49,032 nt of DNA. Origin: Candidatus Desantisbacteria bacterium CG1_02_49_89. GTDB lineage: Bacteria > Desantisbacteria > UBA1551. This document shows, one piece after another, positions 22,708 to 31,435 of this stretch; position 1 is the first letter of the stretch; each line of letters opens with the position of its first letter. The position numbers and the translations under genes were made by a program. A model generated the notes under the pieces. That model was given only the letters and a program-made list of their open reading frames with translations. It was not told the origin of the DNA and searched no databases. Where the stretch lies: NCBI GenBank assembly GCA_001871075.1, contig MNUP01000047.1, positions 1-49,032 on the forward strand, written 5' to 3'.

Positions 22708-23475
22708 ATGGAACAGGATCACGCAGGCGCGGCCCAGGCAGCAGGAGAGGTTTTTTACAGGTTTATCTGGACCGCCTACGACAACCTGGGAAAGCTTATA
22801 CTGGCCAATGTGCTTTGGTTCGCCATGACGGTTCCCTTTTTCACCGTGTTTTTGTGCAGGCGCAAAATGCCTGATGCTCTCTATTTTGCCGTGTTCCTGG
22901 GTTCCATCCTGCTTTCCGCGATCGCTTATTCGTCGGTTGCCGGCCTTACGTTCTCGATCGCAGAGGGCAGGGACACGGATGTTATAAGGGAATTTTTTTC
23001 CCGGATGAAAAAGAGCTGGAGGAAGTCCGCGGTCCTTAGCCTGGCAATCCTGGCAGTCGCGCTTGCGGCTGTCGCTGACATAAGGTTTTATGCCGGGGTG
23101 AGAACAAGCGGTATTTTAAGGGTGATCCTGACCGGGGCCGGTATATTTATACTGTTTGCTGCCGGGATGATGCAGGATTATATTTTTCCGCTTCTTGCCC
23201 AGAGGGACATTAAAGCCGGGGATAACCTAAAGACAAGCGCGGCCCTTGTTATTGACAACTTCGGTTTTACGTTTATAATTTTCTTCCAGGGGTTGCTGCT
23301 ATTTTTCATTTTCGGCGTTTCGCTTGTCGGAATCCCTTTTTTCTTCGCGTCTTTTCCCAGCCTGCTTTTCAACACCGGATTGAAAGTACTTTCAGTAAGA
23401 AAGTACGGGATGCCCGGAGAGCTGAGGGACGAAAAAAGGGGATGGAAGGAATTCTGGCAGCCGTGGAAAACATAA
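22708..23475 (+). CDS. YesL/DUF624-like integral membrane protein
   Basis: A 255-residue protein with about five to six membrane helices (LANVLWFAMTVPFFTVFLC, FAVFLGSILLSAIAYSSVAGL, AVLSLAILAVALAAVA, VILTGAGIFILFAAGMM, FIIFFQGLLLFFIFGVSLVGIPFFF). The layout and the NLGKLILANVLWF start fit the YesL (DUF624) family, whose members often sit near carbohydrate utilisation genes and have no proven function. The start is ATG 22708 with weak spacing from the previous stop; translational coupling with the LamG gene is likely. Confidence 0.65.
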   Translation: MEQDHAGAAQAAGEVFYRFIWTAYDNLGKLILANVLWFAMTVPFFTVFLCRRKMPDALYFAVFLGSILLSAIAYSSVAGLTFSIAEGRDTDVIREFFSRMKKSWRKSAVLSLAILAVALAAVADIRFYAGVRTSGILRVILTGAGIFILFAAGMMQDYIFPLLAQRDIKAGDNLKTSAALVIDNFGFTFIIFFQGLLLFFIFGVSLVGIPFFFASFPSLLFNTGLKVLSVRKYGMPGELRDEKRGWKEFWQPWKT

Positions 23476-23477
23476 AA

Positions 23478-23610
23478 ACAGTGTCAGCGTGTCAGCGTGT
23501 CAGAGTGTCAGAGCAAAAGCAAGGAATTGATTGTAACTCAGGGCTTCAGCCCTGATTTAGATAATCATTGTAATCACAAGTTAAAAATCACTGTAATCAG
23601 TTTCTTAAAA
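23478..23610. repeat. Composite intergenic repeat, module order conserved with 43597-43828
   Basis: GTGTCAGCGTGTCAGCGTGT, then AAGCAAGGAATTG, then AACTCAGGGCTTCAGCCCTG and finally two AATCACTGTAATCA-type words. The same modules occur in the same order upstream of priA. Confidence 0.8.
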
Positions 23611-23623
23611 AAAGGAGGGGAAG

Positions 23624-23860
23624 ATGTTAACTTTTATCGGTGGTATCGTGGCGTTAGTCGTCGGTGCGTGGTTGTGGACAATTACAATAGCCGGGCACCA
23701 GTTATTCAGGCTTTTTCTTAAGGCGCTGGCAGCCGTAGTGCCATTCTGCCTGGTTATGATGGGGATCGTGGGGATAATCGCGGGTATTTCAAGCATTAAG
23801 GAAAAAGCCGCGGAGAAAAAGGAAGAGAAAAAAGAGCCTGTTCCGGAAGAAAAGAAATAG
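23624..23860 (+). CDS. Small two-helix membrane protein, unknown
   Basis: A 78-residue protein with two hydrophobic helices (FIGGIVALVVGAWLWTITIA and AVVPFCLVMMGIVGIIAGI) and a highly charged lysine/glutamate tail (EKKEEKKEPVPEEKK). AAAGGAGGGG precedes ATG 23624 at good spacing, which supports a real gene. No family is recognised. It stands alone between repeats, upstream of eno. Confidence 0.6.
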   Translation: MLTFIGGIVALVVGAWLWTITIAGHQLFRLFLKALAAVVPFCLVMMGIVGIIAGISSIKEKAAEKKEEKKEPVPEEKK

Positions 23861-23865
23861 GGTTA

Positions 23866-24006
23866 CAGGTTCAGTCCCTGCTACGCTCTTCGAGCTTCGC
23901 AGGGCAGACGGTTTAGAAAATACGGATTCGGACGGATAAAAAATCTGAATTTATTCGGATTATTATCCGTATGCATTCGTTTAGTTCATCCGTATGCATC
24001 CGTAAA
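23866..24006. repeat. Intergenic hairpin and ATCCGTATGCATCCGT words
   Basis: A GC hairpin (CCCTGCTACGCTC with GAGCTTCGCAGGG, 23877-23904) is followed by words such as GATTCGGACGGATAA and ATCCGTATGCATCCG in both orientations. Together they form an imperfect palindrome upstream of eno. Confidence 0.7.
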
Positions 24007-24015
24007 GACGAATAG

Positions 24016-25308
<1,293 letters not shown>

Positions 25309-25349
25309 GGATTAGTGATCAGGGATCAGATATTAGGGAAGGAAATAAA

Positions 25350-25384
25350 AAAAGCCGCGGAGGAAATTCCGCGGCTTTTTTAAT
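25350..25384. terminator. Bidirectional terminator between eno and asd
   Basis: AAAGCCGCGGA (25351-25361) pairs with TCCGCGGCTTT (25368-25378), flanked by A-run and T-run. The symmetry lets it serve both convergent genes. Confidence 0.92.
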
Positions 25385-25387
25385 AAT

Positions 25388-25436
25388 GGGGACAGTCCCG
25401 TTCTACCGCTTTCGGCCGGTAAACGGGACAGTCCCC
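25388..25436. repeat. 49-bp GGGACAGTCCC-bounded palindrome at the asd 3' end
   Basis: GGGGACAGTCCC at the left and GGGACAGTCCCC at the right enclose TTCTACC and GGTAAA with a short variable core. The asd stop codon (TAG on the minus strand) is read from the inner GGTAGAA. Confidence 0.9.
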
Positions 25437-26494
25437 TGCTTTATAAGCAGTTCCGCGATCTGGACGGCGTTGAGAGCCGCGCCCTTGCGCAGGTTATCTG
25501 AAACCACCCACAGGTTGAGCCCGAAAGGTATTGATCTGTCCTCGCGTATCCTTCCGACGTATACAGGGTCTGTGCCCGCTGCATCAACAGGCAGGGGGTA
25601 TTCCGATCTTGCGGGGTCATCAACCACTGCGACCCCCGGAGCTTTCCGCAGGATCTTTTTCGCTTCGCTGGCAGTCAGTTTTTTTCCGAATTCAAGGTTC
25701 ACTGCCTCGGAATGGCTCACGAATACGGGAACCCTGACGCAGGTTGCGGTCAGAGGCATCCGCGGTTCGTCCATGATCTTGCGGGTCTCGTTAACCATCT
25801 TCATTTCTTCCTTAGTGTAGCCGTTCTCTTCGAACTTGTCAATGTGGGGGAAGAGGTTGAAGGCGATCTGGTGGGGAAGAACCTTACCTTTTTGGGACAG
25901 TCCCGATTCTACCCCCCGATGTCCATCGGGGCGGTAAATCTGGGACAGTCCCCACCCTGAGGCTACGATTTTTTTTGTTTCCGCCTTCATTTGCTCAACG
26001 GCCTCTTTACCCCAGCCGGATACTGACTGGTACGTTGAAACCACGATCCTTTTGATGCCTGCCTTAAGGTGCAGGGGGTATATCGCCACCACCATCTGTA
26101 TCGTGGAGCAGTTGGGATTGGCTATTATGCTTTTATGCTCAAACGCGGCATCAGGATTGACCTCGGGAACGACAAGAGGAACATCTTTGTCCATCCTGAA
26201 CGCGTTGCTGTTGTCGATCACCACAGCCCCGGATCTTGCCGCTACCGGGGAAAATTCCTTGCTCAGTTCAGCCCCGATCGAAAACAGGGCATAGTCTATC
26301 CCTTTGAAGGAATTATTACCCAGGATCTCGACCTTCCCGGTTTCGCCTTTGAATTTTAAGTTCCTGCCCGCGGAGCGTTCGGAAGCAAGCAGCCGGATCT
26401 TTTTAACAGGGAACCGGCGCCGCTCCAGGGTCCTCATCATTTCCTGCCCTACAAGCCCGGTTGCGCCTACCACCGCCACATTATACTGCTTCAC
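25403..26494 (-). CDS. asd: Aspartate-semialdehyde dehydrogenase with an in-frame repeat insertion
   Basis: A 363-residue enzyme of the lysine/threonine/methionine branch. The N-terminal NADP site is VAVVGATGLVGQEM; the catalytic Cys lies in NPNCSTIQMV; QSVSGWGKEAVEQM, LPHQIAFNLFPHID and the late CVRVPVFVSHSEAV are family landmarks. The GTG start at 26494 follows GGAG. Residues near 175-197 (WGLSQIYRPDGHRGVESG and LSQ) are encoded by a 60-bp palindrome at 25894-25953 and separate segments that are normally close together. The last residues, GTVPFTGRKR, and the stop codon come from another palindrome of the same family. The active site should be intact, so function is probably kept. Confidence 0.93.
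   Translation of the reverse strand: MKQYNVAVVGATGLVGQEMMRTLERRRFPVKKIRLLASERSAGRNLKFKGETGKVEILGNNSFKGIDYALFSIGAELSKEFSPVAARSGAVVIDNSNAFRMDKDVPLVVPEVNPDAAFEHKSIIANPNCSTIQMVVAIYPLHLKAGIKRIVVSTYQSVSGWGKEAVEQMKAETKKIVASGWGLSQIYRPDGHRGVESGLSQKGKVLPHQIAFNLFPHIDKFEENGYTKEEMKMVNETRKIMDEPRMPLTATCVRVPVFVSHSEAVNLEFGKKLTASEAKKILRKAPGVAVVDDPARSEYPLPVDAAGTDPVYVGRIREDRSIPFGLNLWVVSDNLRKGAALNAVQIAELLIKQGTVPFTGRKR
25894..25953. repeat. 60-bp GGGACAGTCCC-bounded palindrome in frame inside asd
   Basis: Outer GGGACAGTCCC arms enclose TTCTACC...GGTAAA, and inside that a hairpin CCCCGATGTCCATCGGGG. At 60 bp it keeps frame and encodes 20 residues, with GLSQ read once from each arm. Confidence 0.92.
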
Positions 26495-26508
26495 GGTAAC
26501 TCCTTAAA

Positions 26509-26617
26509 AAATAACCACGGAGACACTGAGACACGGTCGCCCCTGCGGCGACCCGCCGATGAGGCGGGAGACTATCTTAAAAATATTTTCTCTGTGCCTC
26601 TGTGCCTCTGTGGTTCA
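26509..26617. repeat. Inverted CTCTGTG-family pair with two GC hairpins
   Basis: AACCACGGAGACACTGAGAC on the left and CTCTGTGCCTCTGTGGTTCA on the right are inverted. Between them lie hairpins GTCGCCCCTGCGGCGAC and CCCGCCGATGAGGCGGG. The right edge supplies the TGA stop of leuB (minus strand). Confidence 0.8.
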
Positions 26618-27700
26618 TTTTGTGTTTTTAATGAATTTGCAGACCAGGTCGCCGACCTCGCTTGTGCCCATTCCCATTTTACCTGCCGCAAGGTCCTTGA
26701 TATGCCCTTCATTTACGATCTTAATGACGGCGTCTTCAACTGCCTTTGCCGCTTTTGCCTCACCAAGCGTTTCAAGCATCATTCCGGCAGCGCAGATCGC
26801 CGCCAGCGGGTTTATCATGTTCTTGCCGGCGTATTTGGGAGCGGAGCCGTGTATGGGTTCAAACATCGATACTCCTTCCGGGTTAAGGTTCGCGCCTGCG
26901 GCGATCCCCATCCCTCCCTGTATCACAGCGCCCAGGTCCGTTATTATGTCCCCGAACATGTTGCACGTGACTATGACGTCGAAATATTCGGGATTTTTTA
27001 CCATCCACATGCAGGTCGCGTCCACGAACGCGTAGTCCTTCCGGACGCCCGGAAATTCATTTCCGACTTCCGCGAAGGTCCTGCGCCAAAGGTCGTGGGC
27101 GTACGTCAGGACATTCGCCTTATCGCAGAGCGTGAGCATTTTTCTCCCGCCCCGCTTTTCCGTAAATGCGTAGGCAAACCTTATGATCCTTTCAACGCCC
27201 TTCCTGGTGTTTATGTCCTCCTGGATGGCGACTTCGTCAGGGGTGCCTTTTTTCAGGAATCCGCCCGCGCCGCAATACGCGCCTTCGGTGTTTTCCCTGA
27301 CAACAACGAAGTTAATATCCGCAGGCCCTTTGTCTTTCAGGGGAGTCCACACGCCGGGATAGAGTTTGACGGGGCGCAGGTTCACGTATTGGTCAAGGGC
27401 GAACCTTATTTTTAAAAGCAATCCTTTTTCAAGCAATCCCGGTTCAACCCGGGGATCGCCGACAGCGCCCAGGTAAATAGCGTCCGCCTTTCTGAATTCT
27501 TCGATGGCGGAATCAGGAAGGATCTCTTTTGTCCTGATGTATCTTTCCGCCCCGAAATCGTAATTGATGCGGTTGAATTTCAGCCCGAATTTGCCGCTTA
27601 CCGCGTCCAGGATCTTCGATCCCTCGCGTATTATTTCGGGGCCGACCCCGTCGCCGGGCAGAACCGCTACGTCATAACTTTTTTTATTGCTGTCCTTCAC
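26615..27700 (-). CDS. leuB: 3-Isopropylmalate dehydrogenase family protein
   Basis: A 361-residue beta-decarboxylating dehydrogenase. VAVLPGDGVGPEI begins the protein; LYLGAVGDPR-like IYLGAVGDPRVEPG, VNLRPVKLYPGV, FVVVRENTEGAYCGAGG, DKANVL and CNMFGDIITDLGAVI with GSAPKYAGKN give the substrate, metal and NAD sites. The RENTEG form and GTPDEVAIQE stretch are seen in LeuB of some lineages but also in tartrate or isocitrate relatives, so 3-isopropylmalate is likely, not certain. The start is GTG 27700 with AAGGAG seven bases before it; it overlaps the end of the PilP-like gene by 17 bases. Confidence 0.88.
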   Translation of the reverse strand: MKDSNKKSYDVAVLPGDGVGPEIIREGSKILDAVSGKFGLKFNRINYDFGAERYIRTKEILPDSAIEEFRKADAIYLGAVGDPRVEPGLLEKGLLLKIRFALDQYVNLRPVKLYPGVWTPLKDKGPADINFVVVRENTEGAYCGAGGFLKKGTPDEVAIQEDINTRKGVERIIRFAYAFTEKRGGRKMLTLCDKANVLTYAHDLWRRTFAEVGNEFPGVRKDYAFVDATCMWMVKNPEYFDVIVTCNMFGDIITDLGAVIQGGMGIAAGANLNPEGVSMFEPIHGSAPKYAGKNMINPLAAICAAGMMLETLGEAKAAKAVEDAVIKIVNEGHIKDLAAGKMGMGTSEVGDLVCKFIKNTK

Positions 27701-28466
27701 CTGTTTTCTCCTTTTCCTGTGCCTCAAGCCTTTTCATTATGCTGGTTTCTGTCTGCGTCTTGTCCACCGGTATATCAAGCGTTATGGTCCTTTTACCGCT
27801 GGAAAGCTTTACGGATCTTCTGTCTATTGAAACCACCTTGTAGCCGTCTATCACGTCGTTCAGCTGGAGTATCTGGTTATTGATGACAACGGATGATTCC
27901 CCGTTTTTCGACTTGATGGTGCCGTTCAGTGTGAACGGGGAGGCATTTTTCATTTCTTCCCTGGAAAAACCGGATGTATAGTCAGCCATGTCGTCGGGCG
28001 TAAATTTTATGGACCCGAAATATTTTTCGATCCCTACAGCCGGTGCCAGGGGGTCTCTCCTGCCCCTTGAAGAATAATCAAACCTCTGCGCAAGTTCCTT
28101 TGCCTGCAGTTCTTTCAGTAGTTTCTGCGTTCCTGACGTTGCCTGCGTGGATTGTTTGACCGCTGCCGCAGGCACTGCGGCTTTGGGAGCCGGGGCTTGT
28201 ACCTTCGGCTGTTTTGCGGCCGGTTGCTGCGGCGCGGCCGTAGGTGCCTGCGGAACTTGTTTCTCAAGGGCGCGTACCTTGACATTGGCAGTTCCGGGCG
28301 GCACAACGCCTTTTTTGCGCATGTCCGCTATTTCCTGCATGGTATATTTTTTATGAGGCAGCAATGCTTTAAAACCGCCCTTCCTCCGCACGAAGATGAA
28401 CAGGCATATAACCGCGTAAGCGGCTATATTTATTATGATGATCAGTTTTTTCAGCTTGGGGTTCAT
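27684..28466 (-). CDS. PilP/GspC-like pilus or secretion assembly protein
   Basis: A 260-residue protein with one N-terminal membrane helix (LIIIINIAAYAVICLFIFV), a Pro/Ala/Gln-rich linker (about residues 70-115) and a C-terminal region with the RRDPLAP motif near 146. The motif and the following small beta domain (GTIKSKNGESSVVINNQILQLNDVIDGYKVVSID) resemble the PilP/GspC homology region, which links inner-membrane pilus machinery to the secretin. It follows two pseudopilin genes at 10-base spacing, so they are likely one system. AGGAGG precedes ATG 28466. No secretin or ATPase gene is in the window. Confidence 0.75.
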   Translation of the reverse strand: MNPKLKKLIIIINIAAYAVICLFIFVRRKGGFKALLPHKKYTMQEIADMRKKGVVPPGTANVKVRALEKQVPQAPTAAPQQPAAKQPKVQAPAPKAAVPAAAVKQSTQATSGTQKLLKELQAKELAQRFDYSSRGRRDPLAPAVGIEKYFGSIKFTPDDMADYTSGFSREEMKNASPFTLNGTIKSKNGESSVVINNQILQLNDVIDGYKVVSIDRRSVKLSSGKRTITLDIPVDKTQTETSIMKRLEAQEKEKTGEGQQ

Positions 28467-28475
28467 TTTTTCCTC

Positions 28476-29003
28476 CTACCATTCAGGAAAGGTTTCGCCT
28501 GAAACATCGTTCCCGCTGCGTATAACCAGCACCAGCCCCACCTCTTCATGGTCCAATTTATAGATGTAGAACCAGCCGTCCCATCTCTGTGTGTAAAGGT
28601 CGGTAACGAATGTTTCGTCCGTGTCTTCAAGCATGGTGACCCAGTTGCCGGGAAAATTATCATCCTCGCCCGGGATCAGGTTAGTAGGGATCTTCCTGAG
28701 GTAGTTGGAAGCAGGGGCGATGATCTCGGAGCTGCCGCCCCGGTCGGTTCCTGTATGTCCAATTGCGTAATCCCCGGCCACTATCTTTGAGGGGAAATGG
28801 TTTGTGTCAACGCTGTACATTGACATGGCATCCCTGAGGATCCGCAGGTTTTCCTTTGTGACTTTTTCCCTTGCCCTCTGGATATAAGTGAGACCGTTTT
28901 GGATCGAAATGACTGACAGTATCCCGATGATGTTCACTACTATCATCAGTTCAACAAGCGTAAACCCGCCCTGGCCTTTCCCGGATTTAATTTTATCGAA
29001 CAT
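28476..29003 (-). CDS. Type II secretion/type IV pilin-like pseudopilin
   Basis: A 175-residue protein with a type III (prepilin) signal: KSGKGQG then cleavage before FTLVELMIVVNIIGILSVIS, including the conserved Glu5. The helix continues as NGLTYIQRAREKVTKENLRIL. The C-terminal domain contains DTNHFPSKI and WDGWFYIYKL. Short, GspG-like; likely a minor pilin or pseudopilin in the membrane-attached pilus. It lies 20 bases after another pseudopilin gene and 9 bases before the PilP-like gene. ATG 29003 follows AAGGAGG. Confidence 0.88.
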   Translation of the reverse strand: MFDKIKSGKGQGGFTLVELMIVVNIIGILSVISIQNGLTYIQRAREKVTKENLRILRDAMSMYSVDTNHFPSKIVAGDYAIGHTGTDRGGSSEIIAPASNYLRKIPTNLIPGEDDNFPGNWVTMLEDTDETFVTDLYTQRWDGWFYIYKLDHEEVGLVLVIRSGNDVSGETFPEW

Positions 29004-29023
29004 ACAGCCTCCTTGTATAATAA

Positions 29024-29407
29024 TTAGCGAAGAATATGGTCATCCCATTCAATAATGGGGTTGTTCGTTCCTATGGAGCACGTCGGGGTTTCCCCGATGA
29101 CCAGCATGCCTGCGGTACAGCCTTCGTTTTGATATGTTCCGCCCGAAGGGCACCTGGGCGTTCTCTTTATATACGTGGGCACAAGCTCTTCGGCACTAAG
29201 GATATCCCCCTTATTCTTGTTGCTGTCCATGGCATACTGTTCAACCGACATTTCTATCTGCCTGAGGGTTCTGCTGCACGCCTGCGCCCTGGATTTTTCT
29301 CTCATCGAGAAAAAGTTGGGCACGGCTATAAGTATGAGAAGCGCGATGATCCCGAATACCACAAGCACTTCAATAAGCGTGTATCCCTTTATATCTGCGG
29401 TCTTCAT
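29024..29407 (-). CDS. Type IV pilin-like pseudopilin
   Basis: A 127-residue prepilin: MKTADIKG then cleavage before YTLIEVLVVFGIIALLILIAVPNF, with Glu5 present. The C-terminal domain has four cysteines in PRCPSGGTYQNEGCTAG and TPTCSIG plus the pilin-typical IKRTPRCPSGGTY. Its ATG overlaps the stop of the HAMP gene (ATGA), so the two are translationally coupled. A pseudopilin assembled with the next gene product is likely. Confidence 0.88.
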   Translation of the reverse strand: MKTADIKGYTLIEVLVVFGIIALLILIAVPNFFSMREKSRAQACSRTLRQIEMSVEQYAMDSNKNKGDILSAEELVPTYIKRTPRCPSGGTYQNEGCTAGMLVIGETPTCSIGTNNPIIEWDDHILR

Positions 29408-30000
29408 GCCGGTTTCTCTATTTTGTATCTTGCTGTCAGGACCTGGAGTTTTTCCTTTACCATTCCCAGCTTCTTTTCTATATCAACGGCGTTTTCCAGG
29501 CTGATCTCTTTTCTTTTTATGTCCGCCTCAAGCTCGCCGGCGATCAGGGTTATTTCCTTAGCCAGTTCACGGTCTTCCTTAACGATCTCCTTCAGCCCGC
29601 ATATCATCTGGTTTATTGACCTGACAAGATCTTCAAGCTCATCGCCTTTGCGCAGGATTATGACGTGCGTCAGATCCCCGGAACCCACAGCTTCCTTAAG
29701 GTTCCTTTCTATCCTGTAAAGCGGCCCGGCGATCTTGTGCGAGATAAGGATGCTGGCAAGCACTGCAAGCACGATCAGTATTATCAGCTTCCACGAAATG
29801 CTGAACTGGAAAGCCTGTAATACAAAACCGATATTCCTTTCAGGTATATTCAATTTTGCAAGCAGAGGAGGCAGTAACGCGTCCACCGTCGTGTATACAA
29901 GCAGTATGGTCAGGAGTATCCAGAACAGTATAAATATCGTGTACCTGAACTGGAAGCCTTTTTTTACGATATATTGCCGCCTTTTGAAAAGCTGCTTCAT
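29404..30000 (-). CDS. HAMP-domain membrane protein without output domain
   Basis: A 198-residue protein with two membrane helices (TIFILFWILLTILLVYTTV and LIILIVLAVLASILI), the second leading into a HAMP domain with the conserved Pro in HKIAGPLYRIERNLKEAVG and a KGDELEDL segment. A C-terminal coiled coil (about residues 130-190) follows. No kinase, receptor or cyclase domain is present, so it may transmit a signal only by helix rotation to a partner. It lies four bases after the thiC stop and overlaps the pseudopilin gene. ATG 30000 is chosen over GTG 30027. Confidence 0.78.
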   Translation of the reverse strand: MKQLFKRRQYIVKKGFQFRYTIFILFWILLTILLVYTTVDALLPPLLAKLNIPERNIGFVLQAFQFSISWKLIILIVLAVLASILISHKIAGPLYRIERNLKEAVGSGDLTHVIILRKGDELEDLVRSINQMICGLKEIVKEDRELAKEITLIAGELEADIKRKEISLENAVDIEKKLGMVKEKLQVLTARYKIEKPA

Positions 30001-30004
30001 TTTG

Positions 30005-31297
30005 TTACCGCCTTTTGATTTTTTCACCCGTATAATCGCTGAGAAGTTTCAGCGCGCAGAACTTGCCGCACATGGTGCACGGCCCTGCTGAACGCGCTTT
30101 TCCTTTATACCTGCCTGCTTTTTCAGGATCGATGGCAAGCCTTATCTGTTCTTTCCAGTTAAGCATGTGCCTGCTTGCGGACATGCGCCTGTCCCATTCC
30201 AAAGCTCCTTTTACGCCTTTGGCAATGTCCGCCGCGTGCGCGGCGATCCTGGACGCGATAACGCCTTCTTTCACATCATCAAGCCCGGGTAGTTTCAGAT
30301 GTTCAGAGGGGGTCACATAGCAGAGATAATCAGCTCCGCTTGCTGCCGCTACCGCCCCGCCGATCGCGGCGGTGATGTGGTCGTAACCGGGAGCTACATC
30401 CGTCACAAGGGGCCCCAGCACGTAGAACGGCGCACCCCCGCATATTTTCTTTTCAAGCCTTACGTTTTCCGCTACCTGGTTCAGCGGAACATGCCCGGGC
30501 CCTTCTATCATGACCTGCACGTTTTCCTTCCATGCCCTGCGCGCAAGCTTGCCCAGAATCCGGAGCTCGCACAGCTGGGAGCTGTCTGTAGCGTCAATGA
30601 TCGAGCCCGGCCTGAACCCGTCTCCCAGGCTGAGAACAACGTCGTATTTCTTTGCTATTGACAGGAGCCTGTCAAAATTCTCATAAAGCGGGTTTTCTTT
30701 TTTGTTATGCAGCATCCATTCCGTGATCAGTGTGCCGCCGCGGCTGACTATGCCCATAAGGCGCGGGTTTCTTTTAAGCGCCTGCAGAACCCTGCGCGTC
30801 ACGCCGCAGTGGACAGTGACGAAATCGACGCCGTCACACGCGTGCTTTTCTATGCTTGAGAAAATATCGTCTTCGGACGCGTAAACTACCGAACCTTTTT
30901 TCCTGCTTGCTTCTATGAATGCCTGGTAAACCGGGACCGTGCCCACGGGAACAGGGGATTTGGCAAGTACCGCTTTCCTTACCCTGTCGGTGTTGCCGCC
31001 TATACTGAGGTCCATCACCGTGTCGGCGCCGCACCTTACCGCGATCTCCAGCTTTCTGAGTTCTTTTTTTATATCCGCGCAGTCGGGCGACGTTCCGATA
31101 TTGGCGTTGACCTTTGTGCGCAGGCCCGTGCCTATGCCCAGTGGTTTTATCTTTTTCCCGCGTTTTGAATTGCAGGTTATTACGATCTTCCCCGAGGCTA
31201 TTCCCTGCCTGAGCGTCCTGGCATCTATTTTTTCATCGCGGGCAACCGCGCGCATTTCCGCGGTTATTCTTCCTTCCCGCGCAGCCTTCATCTGCAT
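30005..31297 (-). CDS. thiC: Phosphomethylpyrimidine synthase ThiC (or related short-form enzyme)
   Basis: A 430-residue radical SAM-type enzyme that rearranges aminoimidazole ribotide to the thiamine pyrimidine. LGIGTGLRTKVNANIGTSPD, GADTVMDLSIGG, PVGTVPVYQA, DFVTVHCGV, SLGDGFRPGSI, EGPGHVPLN, and the C-terminal cluster motif CTMCGKFC are visible. It is the short form without the N-terminal extension. BzaF, the hydroxybenzimidazole synthase of anaerobes, is a close relative of similar length, so that activity cannot be excluded. I see no TPP riboswitch in the 138 bases upstream, which are filled with repeats. It is cotranscribed with the HAMP and pseudopilin genes by spacing, an unusual partnership. 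Confidence 0.88.
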   Translation of the reverse strand: MQMKAAREGRITAEMRAVARDEKIDARTLRQGIASGKIVITCNSKRGKKIKPLGIGTGLRTKVNANIGTSPDCADIKKELRKLEIAVRCGADTVMDLSIGGNTDRVRKAVLAKSPVPVGTVPVYQAFIEASRKKGSVVYASEDDIFSSIEKHACDGVDFVTVHCGVTRRVLQALKRNPRLMGIVSRGGTLITEWMLHNKKENPLYENFDRLLSIAKKYDVVLSLGDGFRPGSIIDATDSSQLCELRILGKLARRAWKENVQVMIEGPGHVPLNQVAENVRLEKKICGGAPFYVLGPLVTDVAPGYDHITAAIGGAVAAASGADYLCYVTPSEHLKLPGLDDVKEGVIASRIAAHAADIAKGVKGALEWDRRMSASRHMLNWKEQIRLAIDPEKAGRYKGKARSAGPCTMCGKFCALKLLSDYTGEKIKRR

Positions 31298-31304
31298 TCA
31301 ACAC

Positions 31305-31433
31305 CTCTATTTCAGCCACGGATTCACACGGATAATCAAAGAAATATCAGCCAAGAAATTAAGATTTTAAAATAAAGTTTGACACTGTGCTAAAGCATCA
31401 CTGATTTTTCTGTGCAAATCTGTGTCAAAATGG
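31305..31433. repeat. Intergenic word repeats (ATCCGTGTGAATCCGTGG, inverted)
   Basis: CAGCCACGGATTCACACGGA on the left is the inverted form; TTTCTGTGCAAATCTGTGTC on the right is a related direct word. No THI-box-like sequence is recognised in this thiC leader. Confidence 0.65.
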
Positions 31434-31435
31434 TT

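Noticed and set aside
31298-31435. TPP riboswitch upstream of thiC
   Set aside because: I looked for a THI-box-like fold, but the gap consists of word repeats and shows no CTGAGA-type core.
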